A stretch of 13,592 nucleotides of DNA, from the NCBI GenBank assembly GCA_003521845.1, contig DPHB01000019.1, forward strand, positions 55,401 through 68,992. The letters run 5' to 3'. The stretch is from Oceanospirillaceae bacterium (GTDB lineage Bacteria; Pseudomonadota; Gammaproteobacteria; Pseudomonadales; Balneatricaceae). The notes under the pieces were generated by a model. That model searched no databases, was not told where the DNA came from, and worked only from the letters and a program-made list of their open reading frames with translations. Position numbers and translations under genes: made by a program. Below are positions 1-6,056 of the stretch, in pieces. Within the stretch, counting starts at the first letter, position 1, and every line of letters begins with the position of its first letter.

Positions 1-571
1 CCAGTGCCTGCACCTGGCGTACGTCCGTACGCCCCACATAAGTGACACCCAGTTGCTGCATGGCTTGTTGTAAAGCAGCGAGCAAATAAAGCGGATTTAC
101 CTGACCGTCATGGGCGCTAAAGGTTGCCCCGGCTACATCGGGGCCAAGGCCTGGTTGCCGTGCGCACGCTTGGGCATGATCAAGGACTTGGTATTGAAAA
201 CGGCCCTGAGTATGTTCAGCAACGGCTTGCATGTCGTGGGATAAAGCGGCTAACTCGTCATCAGAAAAGGCAAACTCAAGGCCCCCTCGGCGTTGGTAGG
301 CCAGATCCACCTGTGTTTGTTGTTCAAGTTGGTGGGCAAAATCGGGCCACAACTGGGCCCCATAAAAGCTCCAATTGGCATAGGCGGGAAAGTCAGCACC
401 CTTGCCTTGCACCCAAATTAGCCCAAAATTGCCTCGCGATGGGCGTGGCGCTACATCGGCACCGTCTAGCACTAAAATTTGCGCTTGCGGGTTCTGTTGC
501 GCTAAGCCATAGGCAACCGAGCAGCCTACTAGGCCGCCGCCAACAATGATCCAATCGTAGTCGTGGGCCAT
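1..571 (-). CDS. FAD-dependent amino-acid oxidase/dehydrogenase (DAO family), N-terminal part
   Basis: The reading frame is open from an ATG at 571 down to the window edge and gives 190 residues, about half of a normal DAO-family protein of 360-400 residues. The N-terminus is a Rossmann FAD-binding fold: WIIVGGGLVGCSVAYGL with the GxGxxG-type glycines near residues 11-16, then a second strand ending in the acidic residue of ILVLDGAD. RGNFGLIWVQGKG follows near residue 50, and AHDGQVNPLYLL near residue 155 matches the substrate-domain DGxVNP motif of glycine oxidase, sarcosine oxidase and DadA relatives. The start lies 13 bases after the stop of the upstream permease, so it is the last visible gene of the transporter operon. 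I infer that it oxidises the imported amino acid, D-amino acid or opine-type conjugate. The family is certain; the substrate is unknown. The C-terminal half is outside the window. Confidence 0.88.
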   Translation of the reverse strand, partial: MAHDYDWIIVGGGLVGCSVAYGLAQQNPQAQILVLDGADVAPRPSRGNFGLIWVQGKGADFPAYANWSFYGAQLWPDFAHQLEQQTQVDLAYQRRGGLEFAFSDDELAALSHDMQAVAEHTQGRFQYQVLDHAQACARQPGLGPDVAGATFSAHDGQVNPLYLLAALQQAMQQLGVTYVGRTDVRQVQAL

Positions 572-584
572 GGTAGGTACCTAG

Positions 585-1388
585 CTAACGAATTAAATTC
601 AACTTGAATTTCATAGGCTGACGCTCAGTGTTGGGCAGGTGTCTATTTAAGCGGCGGTTCGCCAAACCAAACAAGCCAATAACCACCAAGGTGAGTAGCA
701 CGAAATAGCCCGCTAAAATGGGATAAGGCACAAAGGGGTTGAAGGTCTTGTCGGCAAAGTAATTGGCGTAATACAAGGCATCACCGCGCTGCTGCCAGGC
801 AGGAAAACCGCTAAAGAACACCAGTGCCGTAGCATGCATTAAGAAGATGGCTTCGTTGGTGTAGCCAGGCCAAGCTAGGCGCAGCATGGTGGGCCATACT
901 ATGCGCTTAAACTTCTTCCAACCACCAAAGCCATAGGCATCGGCGGCTTCCATTTCTCCCTTGGGCAAGGCTTGTAGAGCGCCGTAGAAGATCTCCGCAG
1001 AGTAGGCAGCCGTATTGAGTATTAGCACTAGTAAAGCACCGGCTTGAGCCGAGGTAAGCCAGGTTACTATGCCCATTTTCTTCAGCGCTAGAAACGCAAA
1101 GTAGGCAAAGAAGAACTGAATAAACAGGGGCGAACCACGGAATAAGAAGATAAACCAAGCCGATGGTCGCCGAAGCCAAGCATTGGCCGAGTTTTTGCCT
1201 AAGGCCAGGCTACAGGCTAGGAAAAAACCAAAAAATAGAGATAAAATACCAAAGTAGATATTCCACAGCATGCCCGAACCAATCAAGGTGGCTTGTTCGC
1301 ACAGGGTAATATCGGTCTTGGGCAGTAGACGTTCACCATAGCCAATGGAGCGCAGGCCGTAGTCTTGTAAAGTTTGCCAGCAACTCAT
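585..1388 (-). CDS. Polar amino-acid ABC transporter permease (HisM/OccM-like)
   Basis: This 267-residue inner-membrane protein is one of two permease subunits of a histidine/lysine/arginine/opine-type importer. Hydrophobic segments begin near residue 40 (LWNIYFGILSLFFGFFLAC) and continue at about 78-103, 115-140, 172-195 and 225-243. The cytoplasmic EAA loop that contacts the ATPase is visible at about 139-170 (LPKGEMEAADAYGF, then KRIVWPT). FRGSPLFIQ at 83-91 is the usual sequence after the second membrane segment. The ATG shares one base with the TAA stop of the preceding permease (TAATG), which suggests translational coupling. The N-terminal 35 residues before the first helix are longer than in many homologues. 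Family assignment is firm. Calling it the M rather than the Q subunit rests on gene order only. Confidence 0.9.
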   Translation of the reverse strand: MSCWQTLQDYGLRSIGYGERLLPKTDITLCEQATLIGSGMLWNIYFGILSLFFGFFLACSLALGKNSANAWLRRPSAWFIFLFRGSPLFIQFFFAYFAFLALKKMGIVTWLTSAQAGALLVLILNTAAYSAEIFYGALQALPKGEMEAADAYGFGGWKKFKRIVWPTMLRLAWPGYTNEAIFLMHATALVFFSGFPAWQQRGDALYYANYFADKTFNPFVPYPILAGYFVLLTLVVIGLFGLANRRLNRHLPNTERQPMKFKLNLIR

Positions 1389-2266
1389 TAGCTCGCGCCT
1401 CCTGCTGTAGCGCCCACGGTAGCCTGGCCACGTAGCAAACGCTGGTTGATACGTGCCAGCACCTTCTCAGACAGGTGAGTAAAGGCCAAATAGAAGACCA
1501 GCAGGCCAAAGAAGTACCACATGCGCCAATCGCCGTGGGGATAGGCGGAGAAGCGTGCGGTTTTCGTACCACCAAGTTCGCGTGCCCAATACACCAGATC
1601 TTCAACACCTAGCAAGAACAACAAAGGTGTGGCTTTTATCAGTAGCACCCACAGGTTAGATAAGCCCGGCAAGGCATACAACCACATTTGCGGTACTAGA
1701 ATACGCCAAAAGCTTTGACGTCGACTCATGCCATAAGCCTCGGCGGTTTCCATTTGTCCATGGGGTACGGCGCGCATGGCACCCAATAATACATTCGCGG
1801 CAAAGGCACCATAGACAATTGCAAAGGTGACTACGGCTAAGAAAAAACCATACACTTCGTGGATCCACTGGGGCGAGCTAGAAAGTGGCAACTTGGCCTC
1901 TTTGCACACCACAAAGTCGTTGCCTTGACGAATGGCGGCGCTCCAATCTGGACAAAATGCCTGATGGCGCAGCCATTCAAAACCTTGGTCCAGGGCAACC
2001 ACAAAAAATAAGAAGAAGGCGATATCAGGCACACCGCGCACAATGGCCACATAGCCCTTACCCAACCAACGTACAAGAAGTAGGCGACTGCGTGCTGCTG
2101 TTGCACCAGCAAATCCGAAAGCCAAGGCCGTTGGCGCGGTAATTAACAAGAGCGCTAACACGGTCAAAATAGACCAGTAGAGGTTCATGTGTTTACCTGT
2201 GGTCAGATAACAGGTAAGCCATTGAAACCCTTCTAGGGTAGCGGGATCAGCACAATATTCGAACAT
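1388..2266 (-). CDS. Polar amino-acid ABC transporter permease (HisQ/OccQ-like) with extended periplasmic loop
   Basis: This 292-residue permease subunit is clearly longer than the roughly 230 residues usual for HisQ-type proteins. The first membrane helix lies at about 28-50, followed by IVRGVPDIAFFLFFVVALD at 75-93. The EAA loop is at about 163-192 (RAVPHGQMETAEAYGM, then FWRILVPQ), and IKATPLLFLLGVEDL lies at 210-224. The extra length comes from an N-terminal extension and from a polar segment at about 93-138 between two membrane segments. That segment carries Cys105 and Cys121 and is probably periplasmic. The gene follows the binding-protein gene after a 144 bp gap holding an 84 bp repeat element, and its ATG has no good Shine-Dalgarno sequence (upstream AAAGTAAATT). 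It overlaps the next permease by one base. Family assignment is firm; the role of the insert is unknown. Confidence 0.9.
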   Translation of the reverse strand: MFEYCADPATLEGFQWLTCYLTTGKHMNLYWSILTVLALLLITAPTALAFGFAGATAARSRLLLVRWLGKGYVAIVRGVPDIAFFLFFVVALDQGFEWLRHQAFCPDWSAAIRQGNDFVVCKEAKLPLSSSPQWIHEVYGFFLAVVTFAIVYGAFAANVLLGAMRAVPHGQMETAEAYGMSRRQSFWRILVPQMWLYALPGLSNLWVLLIKATPLLFLLGVEDLVYWARELGGTKTARFSAYPHGDWRMWYFFGLLVFYLAFTHLSEKVLARINQRLLRGQATVGATAGGAS

Positions 2267-2282
2267 AATTTACTTTATCAAC

Positions 2283-2366
2283 GTCATAGCGAGAAGGAAC
2301 TTCGAAGCAACCTCTTGCAGGCAAGGTGTCGACCACAGGAGGTTGCTTCGCTACGCTCGCAATGAC
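2283..2366. repeat. 84 bp GTCAT...ATGAC inverted-repeat element, copy 1
   Basis: The element begins GTCATAGCGAG and ends CTCGCAATGAC. Its left arm (30 nt, ending GCAACC) and right arm (26 nt, GGTTGCTTC onward) are imperfect inverted copies around a 28 nt centre containing TTGCAGG. Length and layout match copies 3 and 4 in this window. It sits in the 144 bp gap between the binding-protein stop and the first permease start, inside the transport operon. It resembles REP/BIME or MITE-like intergenic repeats. I see no coding potential. Confidence 0.85.
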
Positions 2367-2388
2367 GAGGTTGTAAAAAACCTCGTCA
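2363..2388 (-). promoter_or_regulatory. Perfect 10 bp stem-loop after the binding-protein gene
   Basis: TGACGAGGTT (2363-2372) and AACCTCGTCA (2379-2388) form a perfect 10 bp stem with a 6 nt loop, 22 bases past the binding-protein stop codon in the direction of transcription. No U-tract follows on the minus strand, so it is not a classical intrinsic terminator. It is more likely an mRNA 3'-end stabiliser or partial attenuator that keeps the binding protein more abundant than the permeases. It overlaps the end of repeat copy 1 and includes an extra ATGAC half-site. Confidence 0.5.
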
Positions 2389-2410
2389 TGACGATTTAAG
2401 AGGCTATACC

Positions 2411-3118
2411 TTACCAGGTAGTGCCAACCTGCCACTTGGTGATTAGCGTGTTCAAGGTGCCGTCAGCCTTCATGGAGTCGATAGCTTTGTTGAACTTGGC
2501 GCGCAATTCACCATCCGATTCACGTATGCCCATGCCTACGCCACCGCCAATAGATTCTTCACGCTCTAGCATGACAAGGCCATCAGTCGCGTGGTCGGCT
2601 AAGAAGGAAGCATCCGCCAATACCGCATCGGCTTCGCCGTTGCGCACTGCAGCAATGGTTTCTTCTGGCGTAGCGAATTCAACTAGGGTCCAGCCTTGGT
2701 TGGCCACAAAGCTAGCTTGAATAGTACCCGTTTGCGCAGCAACAACGCCGCCCGGTACGTCCAGGCCTGCATCCATAGCTAGGTAGCTAGAAGGACTAGG
2801 TGGAATGTATTCGTTGGTAAAATCAATCACTTCATCACGCTCGGCAGTAACAGACATGCCCGCAATAATAGTGTCGTAGTTACCCGATACTAGGTTAGGA
2901 ATGATGGAATCCCAGTCGTTGGTAACCCACTCACAAGTTAGGTTGGCACGCTTACACAGCTCATCACCTAGTTCACGTTCCATGCCGTCTACTTCACCAG
3001 CATCGTTGATAAAATTGTACGGAGGGTAGGCACCTTCGGTACCCATGCGAACCACGTCGCCAGCCCAAGCGGTGCTAGTTGCAGCTACCAGAGCTGCGGC
3101 TAATATTAGTTTTTTCAC
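2411..3118 (-). CDS. Periplasmic amino-acid/opine-type substrate-binding protein (SBP_bac_3)
   Basis: The 235-residue precursor binds the transported amino acid in the periplasm and delivers it to the permease pair. The start is GTG at 3118, preceded by AGAGGA at good spacing. Residues 1-19 form a signal peptide (MKK, hydrophobic core, cleavage after TAWA). The mature protein opens with VRMGTEGAYPPYNFIND, the standard first strand of the HisJ/LAO/GlnH fold. Cys55 and Cys62 correspond in spacing to the conserved disulfide of HisJ/LAO proteins. MSVTAERDEVIDFT contains Arg94, the position that binds the ligand carboxylate in this family, and DAVLADASF (164-172) supplies the second-lobe Asp. GMEREL replaces the more common GFDxDL, a small variation near the ligand cleft. 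The fold is certain. A basic amino acid or opine ligand is inference. Confidence 0.92.
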   Translation of the reverse strand: MKKLILAAALVAATSTAWAGDVVRMGTEGAYPPYNFINDAGEVDGMERELGDELCKRANLTCEWVTNDWDSIIPNLVSGNYDTIIAGMSVTAERDEVIDFTNEYIPPSPSSYLAMDAGLDVPGGVVAAQTGTIQASFVANQGWTLVEFATPEETIAAVRNGEADAVLADASFLADHATDGLVMLEREESIGGGVGMGIRESDGELRAKFNKAIDSMKADGTLNTLITKWQVGTTW

Positions 3119-3148
3119 AAGCTATTCCTCTATGCGCTTTTTAATTAT

Positions 3149-3928
3149 TTACCCTGCGACAGCTGCGCTTAAAAACTGTTGCAATCGTTGTGACTGGGGC
3201 CGCTCAAATAATTCATCTGGCGGCCCCTGTTCTTCGATTTTGCCCTGATGTAAAAACACCACATGGTCAGATACATCGCGGGCCAAATTCATGTCGTGGG
3301 TAACAAGCAGCATGGTGCGGTTTTCTGCTGCTAGGTCTTTGATGACCTTTACCACTTCTTGTTGTAATTCTGGATCTAGGGCCGAAGTCGGCTCGTCGAG
3401 TAATAGTGCACGTGGTTCCATGCACAGGGCACGGGCAATGGCGGCACGTTGTTGCTGGCCACCGGATAGTTGTGCAGGATAGACATCACACTTGTCACCA
3501 ATACCTACTTTGGCGAGGTATTCGCGGGCTTTGGTTTCTACTTCTTGCTTATCACGGCCCAGTACGGTGACGGGTGCTTCCATCACGTTTTGCAAAATAG
3601 TCAGGTGGGACCAAAGGTTAAACTGCTGAAACACCATGGATAGATTGGTACGGATACGGCGTACTTGGTCACTGTTGGCAGGTCTACGTGCCAAGCCTTC
3701 GCCTTGCCATTGCACGGCCTCGCCTTCAAACAATACATCGCCTGTTTGGCTGTCTTCCAATAAATTGGCACAACGCAGCAAGGTAGATTTACCGGAACCT
3801 GAGGAGCCAATGAGGCTAATGACATGGCCACGAGGCGCTTGTAGGTCTACACCTTTTAGCACTTCTAGTTGACCATAGGCTTTATGCAGGTCTTGAATTT
3901 CTATTACAGCTTGGGTTTGAGAATTCAC
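3149..3928 (-). CDS. Polar amino-acid ABC transporter ATP-binding protein (HisP/OccP-like)
   Basis: This 259-residue cytoplasmic ATPase drives the importer and is the first gene of the operon. All nucleotide-binding motifs are intact: Walker A GSSGSGKST at 41-49, Q-loop Gln101, signature LSGGQQQ at 154-160, Walker B ALLLDEP at 174-180 and H-loop His211 in LLVTHD. The insertion at about 70-93 (WQGEGLARRPANSDQVRRIR) is typical of HisP/OccP proteins, compared with shorter GlnQ proteins. The start codon is GTG at 3928 with only a weak Shine-Dalgarno sequence. The in-frame alternatives would cut into the first strand (VIEIQDLHKAYG), so the GTG is retained. The binding-protein gene follows after 30 bases. 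A promoter is visible upstream at 3979-4007. Confidence 0.93.
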   Translation of the reverse strand: MNSQTQAVIEIQDLHKAYGQLEVLKGVDLQAPRGHVISLIGSSGSGKSTLLRCANLLEDSQTGDVLFEGEAVQWQGEGLARRPANSDQVRRIRTNLSMVFQQFNLWSHLTILQNVMEAPVTVLGRDKQEVETKAREYLAKVGIGDKCDVYPAQLSGGQQQRAAIARALCMEPRALLLDEPTSALDPELQQEVVKVIKDLAAENRTMLLVTHDMNLARDVSDHVVFLHQGKIEEQGPPDELFERPQSQRLQQFLSAAVAG

Positions 3929-3978
3929 GGTAGTCCAACGCTTGCTACATGGTTATTGTTCAATTTTTTCCTGTTTGC

Positions 3979-4007
3979 ATAGTATTCCCATTATCTTTAT
4001 AGCTCAA
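3979..4007 (-). promoter_or_regulatory. Candidate sigma-70 promoter of the transport/oxidase operon
   Basis: On the minus strand, TTGAGC (4007-4002) and TACTAT (3984-3979) are separated by 17 bases, each matching 4 of 6 consensus positions. Transcription would start near 3972, giving a leader of about 44 bases before the GTG at 3928. An imperfect inverted repeat (GCTC at 4002-4005, GAGC at 4015-4018) overlaps the -35 region and could be an operator. Confidence 0.45.
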
Positions 4008-4087
4008 CCATCAGGAGCAATAATGGCCTCCCCATGTCGCAGAGCTAAATTATTTGGCCGCTTAAACTAAATTTCTGCCCTATGAAC

Positions 4088-4107
4088 ACCCCAAAAAGGG
4101 GTACAAT
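4088..4107 (+). promoter_or_regulatory. Candidate yggS -10 region abutting a small inverted repeat
   Basis: ACCCC (4088-4092), AAAAA and GGGGT (4098-4102) form a short perfect inverted repeat. It runs directly into TACAAT (4102-4107), a 5 of 6 match to the -10 hexamer and 30 bases before the yggS ATG. I see no good -35 at 16-18 bases, so the promoter would be weak or activator-dependent. The inverted repeat could be a regulator site. The assignment is tentative. Confidence 0.35.
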
Positions 4108-4137
4108 AAGGCATTAATTGTTTAGCTAATTACGCTT

Positions 4138-4815
4138 ATGAGTGTCAGCCTACAACTACAAGCAGTGCGCCAACGCCTAGCCAATGCCTGCGCCAGTTCG
4201 GGCCGCCCGACAGATGATGTAAGGCTATTGGCGGTCAGTAAAACCAAGCCCTTAAGCATGGTGCTAGAGGCTTATGACCAAGGCCAACGTCATTTTGGTG
4301 AGAACTATCTGCAAGACGCTTTGGAAAAAATCGAAGCCAGCCCTCATGACGATATCGTGTGGCATTTTATTGGTGCTATCCAAAGCAACAAAACCAAAAC
4401 CATTGCCGAAAACTTTGCTTGGGTGCACACCCTAGAAAGGGAAAAGATCGCCCAACGCTTGAACGACCAACGCCCTACTTCATTGCCACCGCTTAAAGTT
4501 TGTATTCAGGTGAATATCAGTGCAGAAGTTGCCAAGTCTGGAGTCAGCTTGGCCGAGCTACCTGCCCTAGCGGCTAAGGTAGCTGCTTTACCCAATTTGG
4601 AATTAGTTGGGCTGATGTGTATTCCGGCTGCCAAGCAAACAGAAGCTACCCAGTCTCAAGCATTTGCAGCTATGGTGGCAGCACGCAATCAGCTACAAAC
4701 GCAACATGCAACACTTACCGAACTATCTATGGGTATGTCTGGCGACCTAGACCTAGCTATAGCTCACGGCACCACTATGGTACGTATTGGTACGGATATA
4801 TTTGGTGCCCGGTAG
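4138..4815 (+). CDS. yggS: YggS family pyridoxal phosphate-binding homeostasis protein (PLPBP)
   Basis: The 225-residue single-domain PLP-binding TIM barrel is thought to buffer PLP and affect amino-acid and keto-acid balance; it has no established enzymatic activity. Lys36 in LLAVSKTKP is the Schiff-base lysine. HFGENYLQD (52-60), WHFIGAIQSNK near 78, VCIQVNIS, KSGVS, GLMCIPA and LSMGMSGDLDLAIAHG follow in the family order, and the C-terminus VRIGTDIFGAR is the usual end. The length is slightly below the common 230-235. The ATG at 4138 has no clear Shine-Dalgarno sequence. proC follows on the same strand after 193 bases, the classical yggS-proC pairing, but here a repeat cluster separates them. 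Identification is secure. Confidence 0.95.
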   Translation: MSVSLQLQAVRQRLANACASSGRPTDDVRLLAVSKTKPLSMVLEAYDQGQRHFGENYLQDALEKIEASPHDDIVWHFIGAIQSNKTKTIAENFAWVHTLEREKIAQRLNDQRPTSLPPLKVCIQVNISAEVAKSGVSLAELPALAAKVAALPNLELVGLMCIPAAKQTEATQSQAFAAMVAARNQLQTQHATLTELSMGMSGDLDLAIAHGTTMVRIGTDIFGAR

Positions 4816-4841
4816 TGGCCTAAATCATTGGGTAGGCCCGT

Positions 4842-4881
4842 GTCATTGCGCAGTCCTTCGTGTCATTGCGCAGCCTTTCGT
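4842..4881. repeat. Two tandem 20 bp half-sites leading into repeat copy 2
   Basis: GTCATTGCGCAG starts at 4842 and again at 4862. The two 20 bp units differ at only two positions, and the full element starts with GTCATTGCGAG at 4882. The terminal half-site is therefore iterated three times with an exact 20 bp period on the left side of the element. Confidence 0.8.
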
Positions 4882-4950
4882 GTCATTGCGAGCGCAGCGA
4901 AGCAATCTCTGCAATACTAGGAAAGGTTGCTTCGCTGCGCTCGCAATGAC
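4882..4950. repeat. 69 bp GTCAT...ATGAC inverted-repeat element, copy 2 (near-perfect hairpin)
   Basis: Bases 4882-4905 pair perfectly with 4950-4927 (24 bp). The stem extends to 27 bp through one T-G wobble and leaves a loop of about 15 nt. Both arms are the short 26 nt type, and the centre is 17 nt instead of the 28 nt seen in the other copies. The element lies in the yggS-proC gap, 58 bases before the proC start, and would form a very stable hairpin in a yggS-proC transcript. Confidence 0.88.
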
Positions 4951-5008
4951 AGTGGCTTTTGGACCTCGTAACAACGAATACTATTAACTATTTACACAGG
5001 AACAACCC

Positions 5009-5833
5009 ATGTCATCTACACCTACATTGGCCTTTATAGGCGCCGGCAACATGGCCCAAGCCATCATTAAGGGTTTACTTAAACAAGGCTATGCCGCCAA
5101 CAAAATCATTGCTACCGGCCGCACGGCCAGCAAAATGGCCGCTTTAGCTGCGGACACCGGCATTCAAACCACCCTAGACAATCTAGCTGCTTGCCAGCAA
5201 GCAGATATTATTATCCTCGGTGTAAAACCGCAGATGATGCAGGACACTGTCAGTGCCTTGGCCAGCGCTATCGACCCACAGCGCCACCTGATTGTTTCCG
5301 TAGCGGCAGGCATTTTGGCCGCTAGCATCAACGGCTGGATTGGCCACCACTGTGCCACTGTACGTTGCATGCCCAACACCCCGTCTTTGGTGGGCATGGG
5401 CGCCAGTGGTTTATACGCCAACGAGCTGGTAAGCAGCGCACAAAAAGCTCAGGCTGAGCAGATTATGCAAGCTGTAGGTATCAGCATTTGGCTAGATAAT
5501 GAATCGCTAATCGATACCGTAACTGCGGTATCCGGCAGTGGGCCAGCTTATTACTTCTTGATGATGGAAGCCATGATAGATGCGGCTCAAGGCTTAGGGT
5601 TAAACGCCGAACAAGCCAAGACCTTGGTATTGCAAACCGCAGCCGGCGCTGCAGCAATGGCGCAAGCCAGCGAGCAAAGCCCAGCGCAATTGCGCACCGC
5701 TGTAACATCACCTAAGGGCACCACAGAACAGGCTTTAAATAGCTTTGCCGATGCTGGCTACCGTGACACAGTAGCCCAGGCAATGAGCGCAGCTCACGGG
5801 CGTTCGCAGGAATTGGCGGAGATGTTTAAGTAG
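5009..5833 (+). CDS. proC: Pyrroline-5-carboxylate reductase
   Basis: This 274-residue cytoplasmic enzyme reduces 1-pyrroline-5-carboxylate to L-proline with NAD(P)H, the last step of proline synthesis. The N-terminal Rossmann domain opens with FIGAGNMAQAII (glycines at 11-14), and ATGRT near 36-40 puts an arginine where the NADP phosphate is bound. VRCMPNTPSLVGMGASG precedes the C-terminal helical dimerisation domain. AVSGSGPAYYFLMMEAM and LRTAVTSPKGTTEQAL cover the substrate-binding and family signature; Lys stands where Gly is common in SPGGTT. ATG 5009 is preceded by ACAGGA, about 7 bases upstream. Length is normal. The gene lies downstream of yggS but is separated by repeat copy 2, so it may need its own transcription. 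Confidence 0.96.
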   Translation: MSSTPTLAFIGAGNMAQAIIKGLLKQGYAANKIIATGRTASKMAALAADTGIQTTLDNLAACQQADIIILGVKPQMMQDTVSALASAIDPQRHLIVSVAAGILAASINGWIGHHCATVRCMPNTPSLVGMGASGLYANELVSSAQKAQAEQIMQAVGISIWLDNESLIDTVTAVSGSGPAYYFLMMEAMIDAAQGLGLNAEQAKTLVLQTAAGAAAMAQASEQSPAQLRTAVTSPKGTTEQALNSFADAGYRDTVAQAMSAAHGRSQELAEMFK

Positions 5834-5892
5834 ATTATTGACGGGGTACTGTGTAACAAGATGTAAACACATCTGGCTCTTTGATATTCCTT

Positions 5893-5933
5893 GTCATAGC
5901 GAGCGTTTTCTCGTCATTGCGAACATTTTTCCC
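5893..5933. repeat. Two tandem half-sites (20-21 bp period) leading into repeat copy 3
   Basis: GTCATAGCGAGCG begins at 5893 and GTCATTGCGAAC at 5913. The full element begins with GTCATTGCGAGCG at 5934, so the half-sites recur every 20 and 21 bases. This is the same architecture as the ladder to the left of copy 2, although the sequences between the half-sites are unrelated. Confidence 0.75.
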
Positions 5934-6017
5934 GTCATTGCGAGCGAAGCGTGGCAACCTCTAGCAGGCGAAGTGCAAGCGTGAAGAGGTTGCTTCGTCG
6001 TTCCTCCTCGCAATGAC
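5934..6017. repeat. 84 bp GTCAT...ATGAC inverted-repeat element, copy 3
   Basis: The element begins GTCATTGCGAGCG and ends CCTCGCAATGAC, exactly 84 bp. Here the left arm is the short 26 nt type and the right arm the long 30 nt type, the reverse of copies 1 and 4. The 28 nt centre keeps the same orientation (TCTAGCAGG after the left arm). A further outer half-site (CTCGCCATGAC) ends at 6042. The element fills the gap between the convergent proC and ettA 3' ends and may contribute a bidirectional hairpin there. Confidence 0.85.
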
Positions 6018-6056
6018 GGGGGTTTGTAGCTCTCGCCATGACGGGATATATACCGC

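Noticed and set aside
4817..4838. GGCCTA...TAGGCC hairpin directly after the yggS stop as a terminator
   Set aside because: A 6 bp stem with a 10 nt loop and no T-tract is too weak to call; it may simply be flanking sequence of the repeat ladder.
4842..4950. Regular 20 bp repeats considered as a CRISPR array
   Set aside because: Units are directly adjacent with no spacers of separate sequence, the series ends in a single inverted hairpin, and no cas genes are present.
4787..4987. Small plus-strand reading frame of 66 codons overlapping the end of yggS
   Set aside because: Most of it is the repeat ladder and the copy 2 hairpin read as codons. It has no Shine-Dalgarno sequence and overlaps the yggS 3' end out of frame.
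5859..5874. AGATGT-AAAC-ACATCT hairpin after proC as an intrinsic terminator
   Set aside because: The stem is only 6 bp and AT-rich, and no T-tract follows, so it is not a credible terminator.
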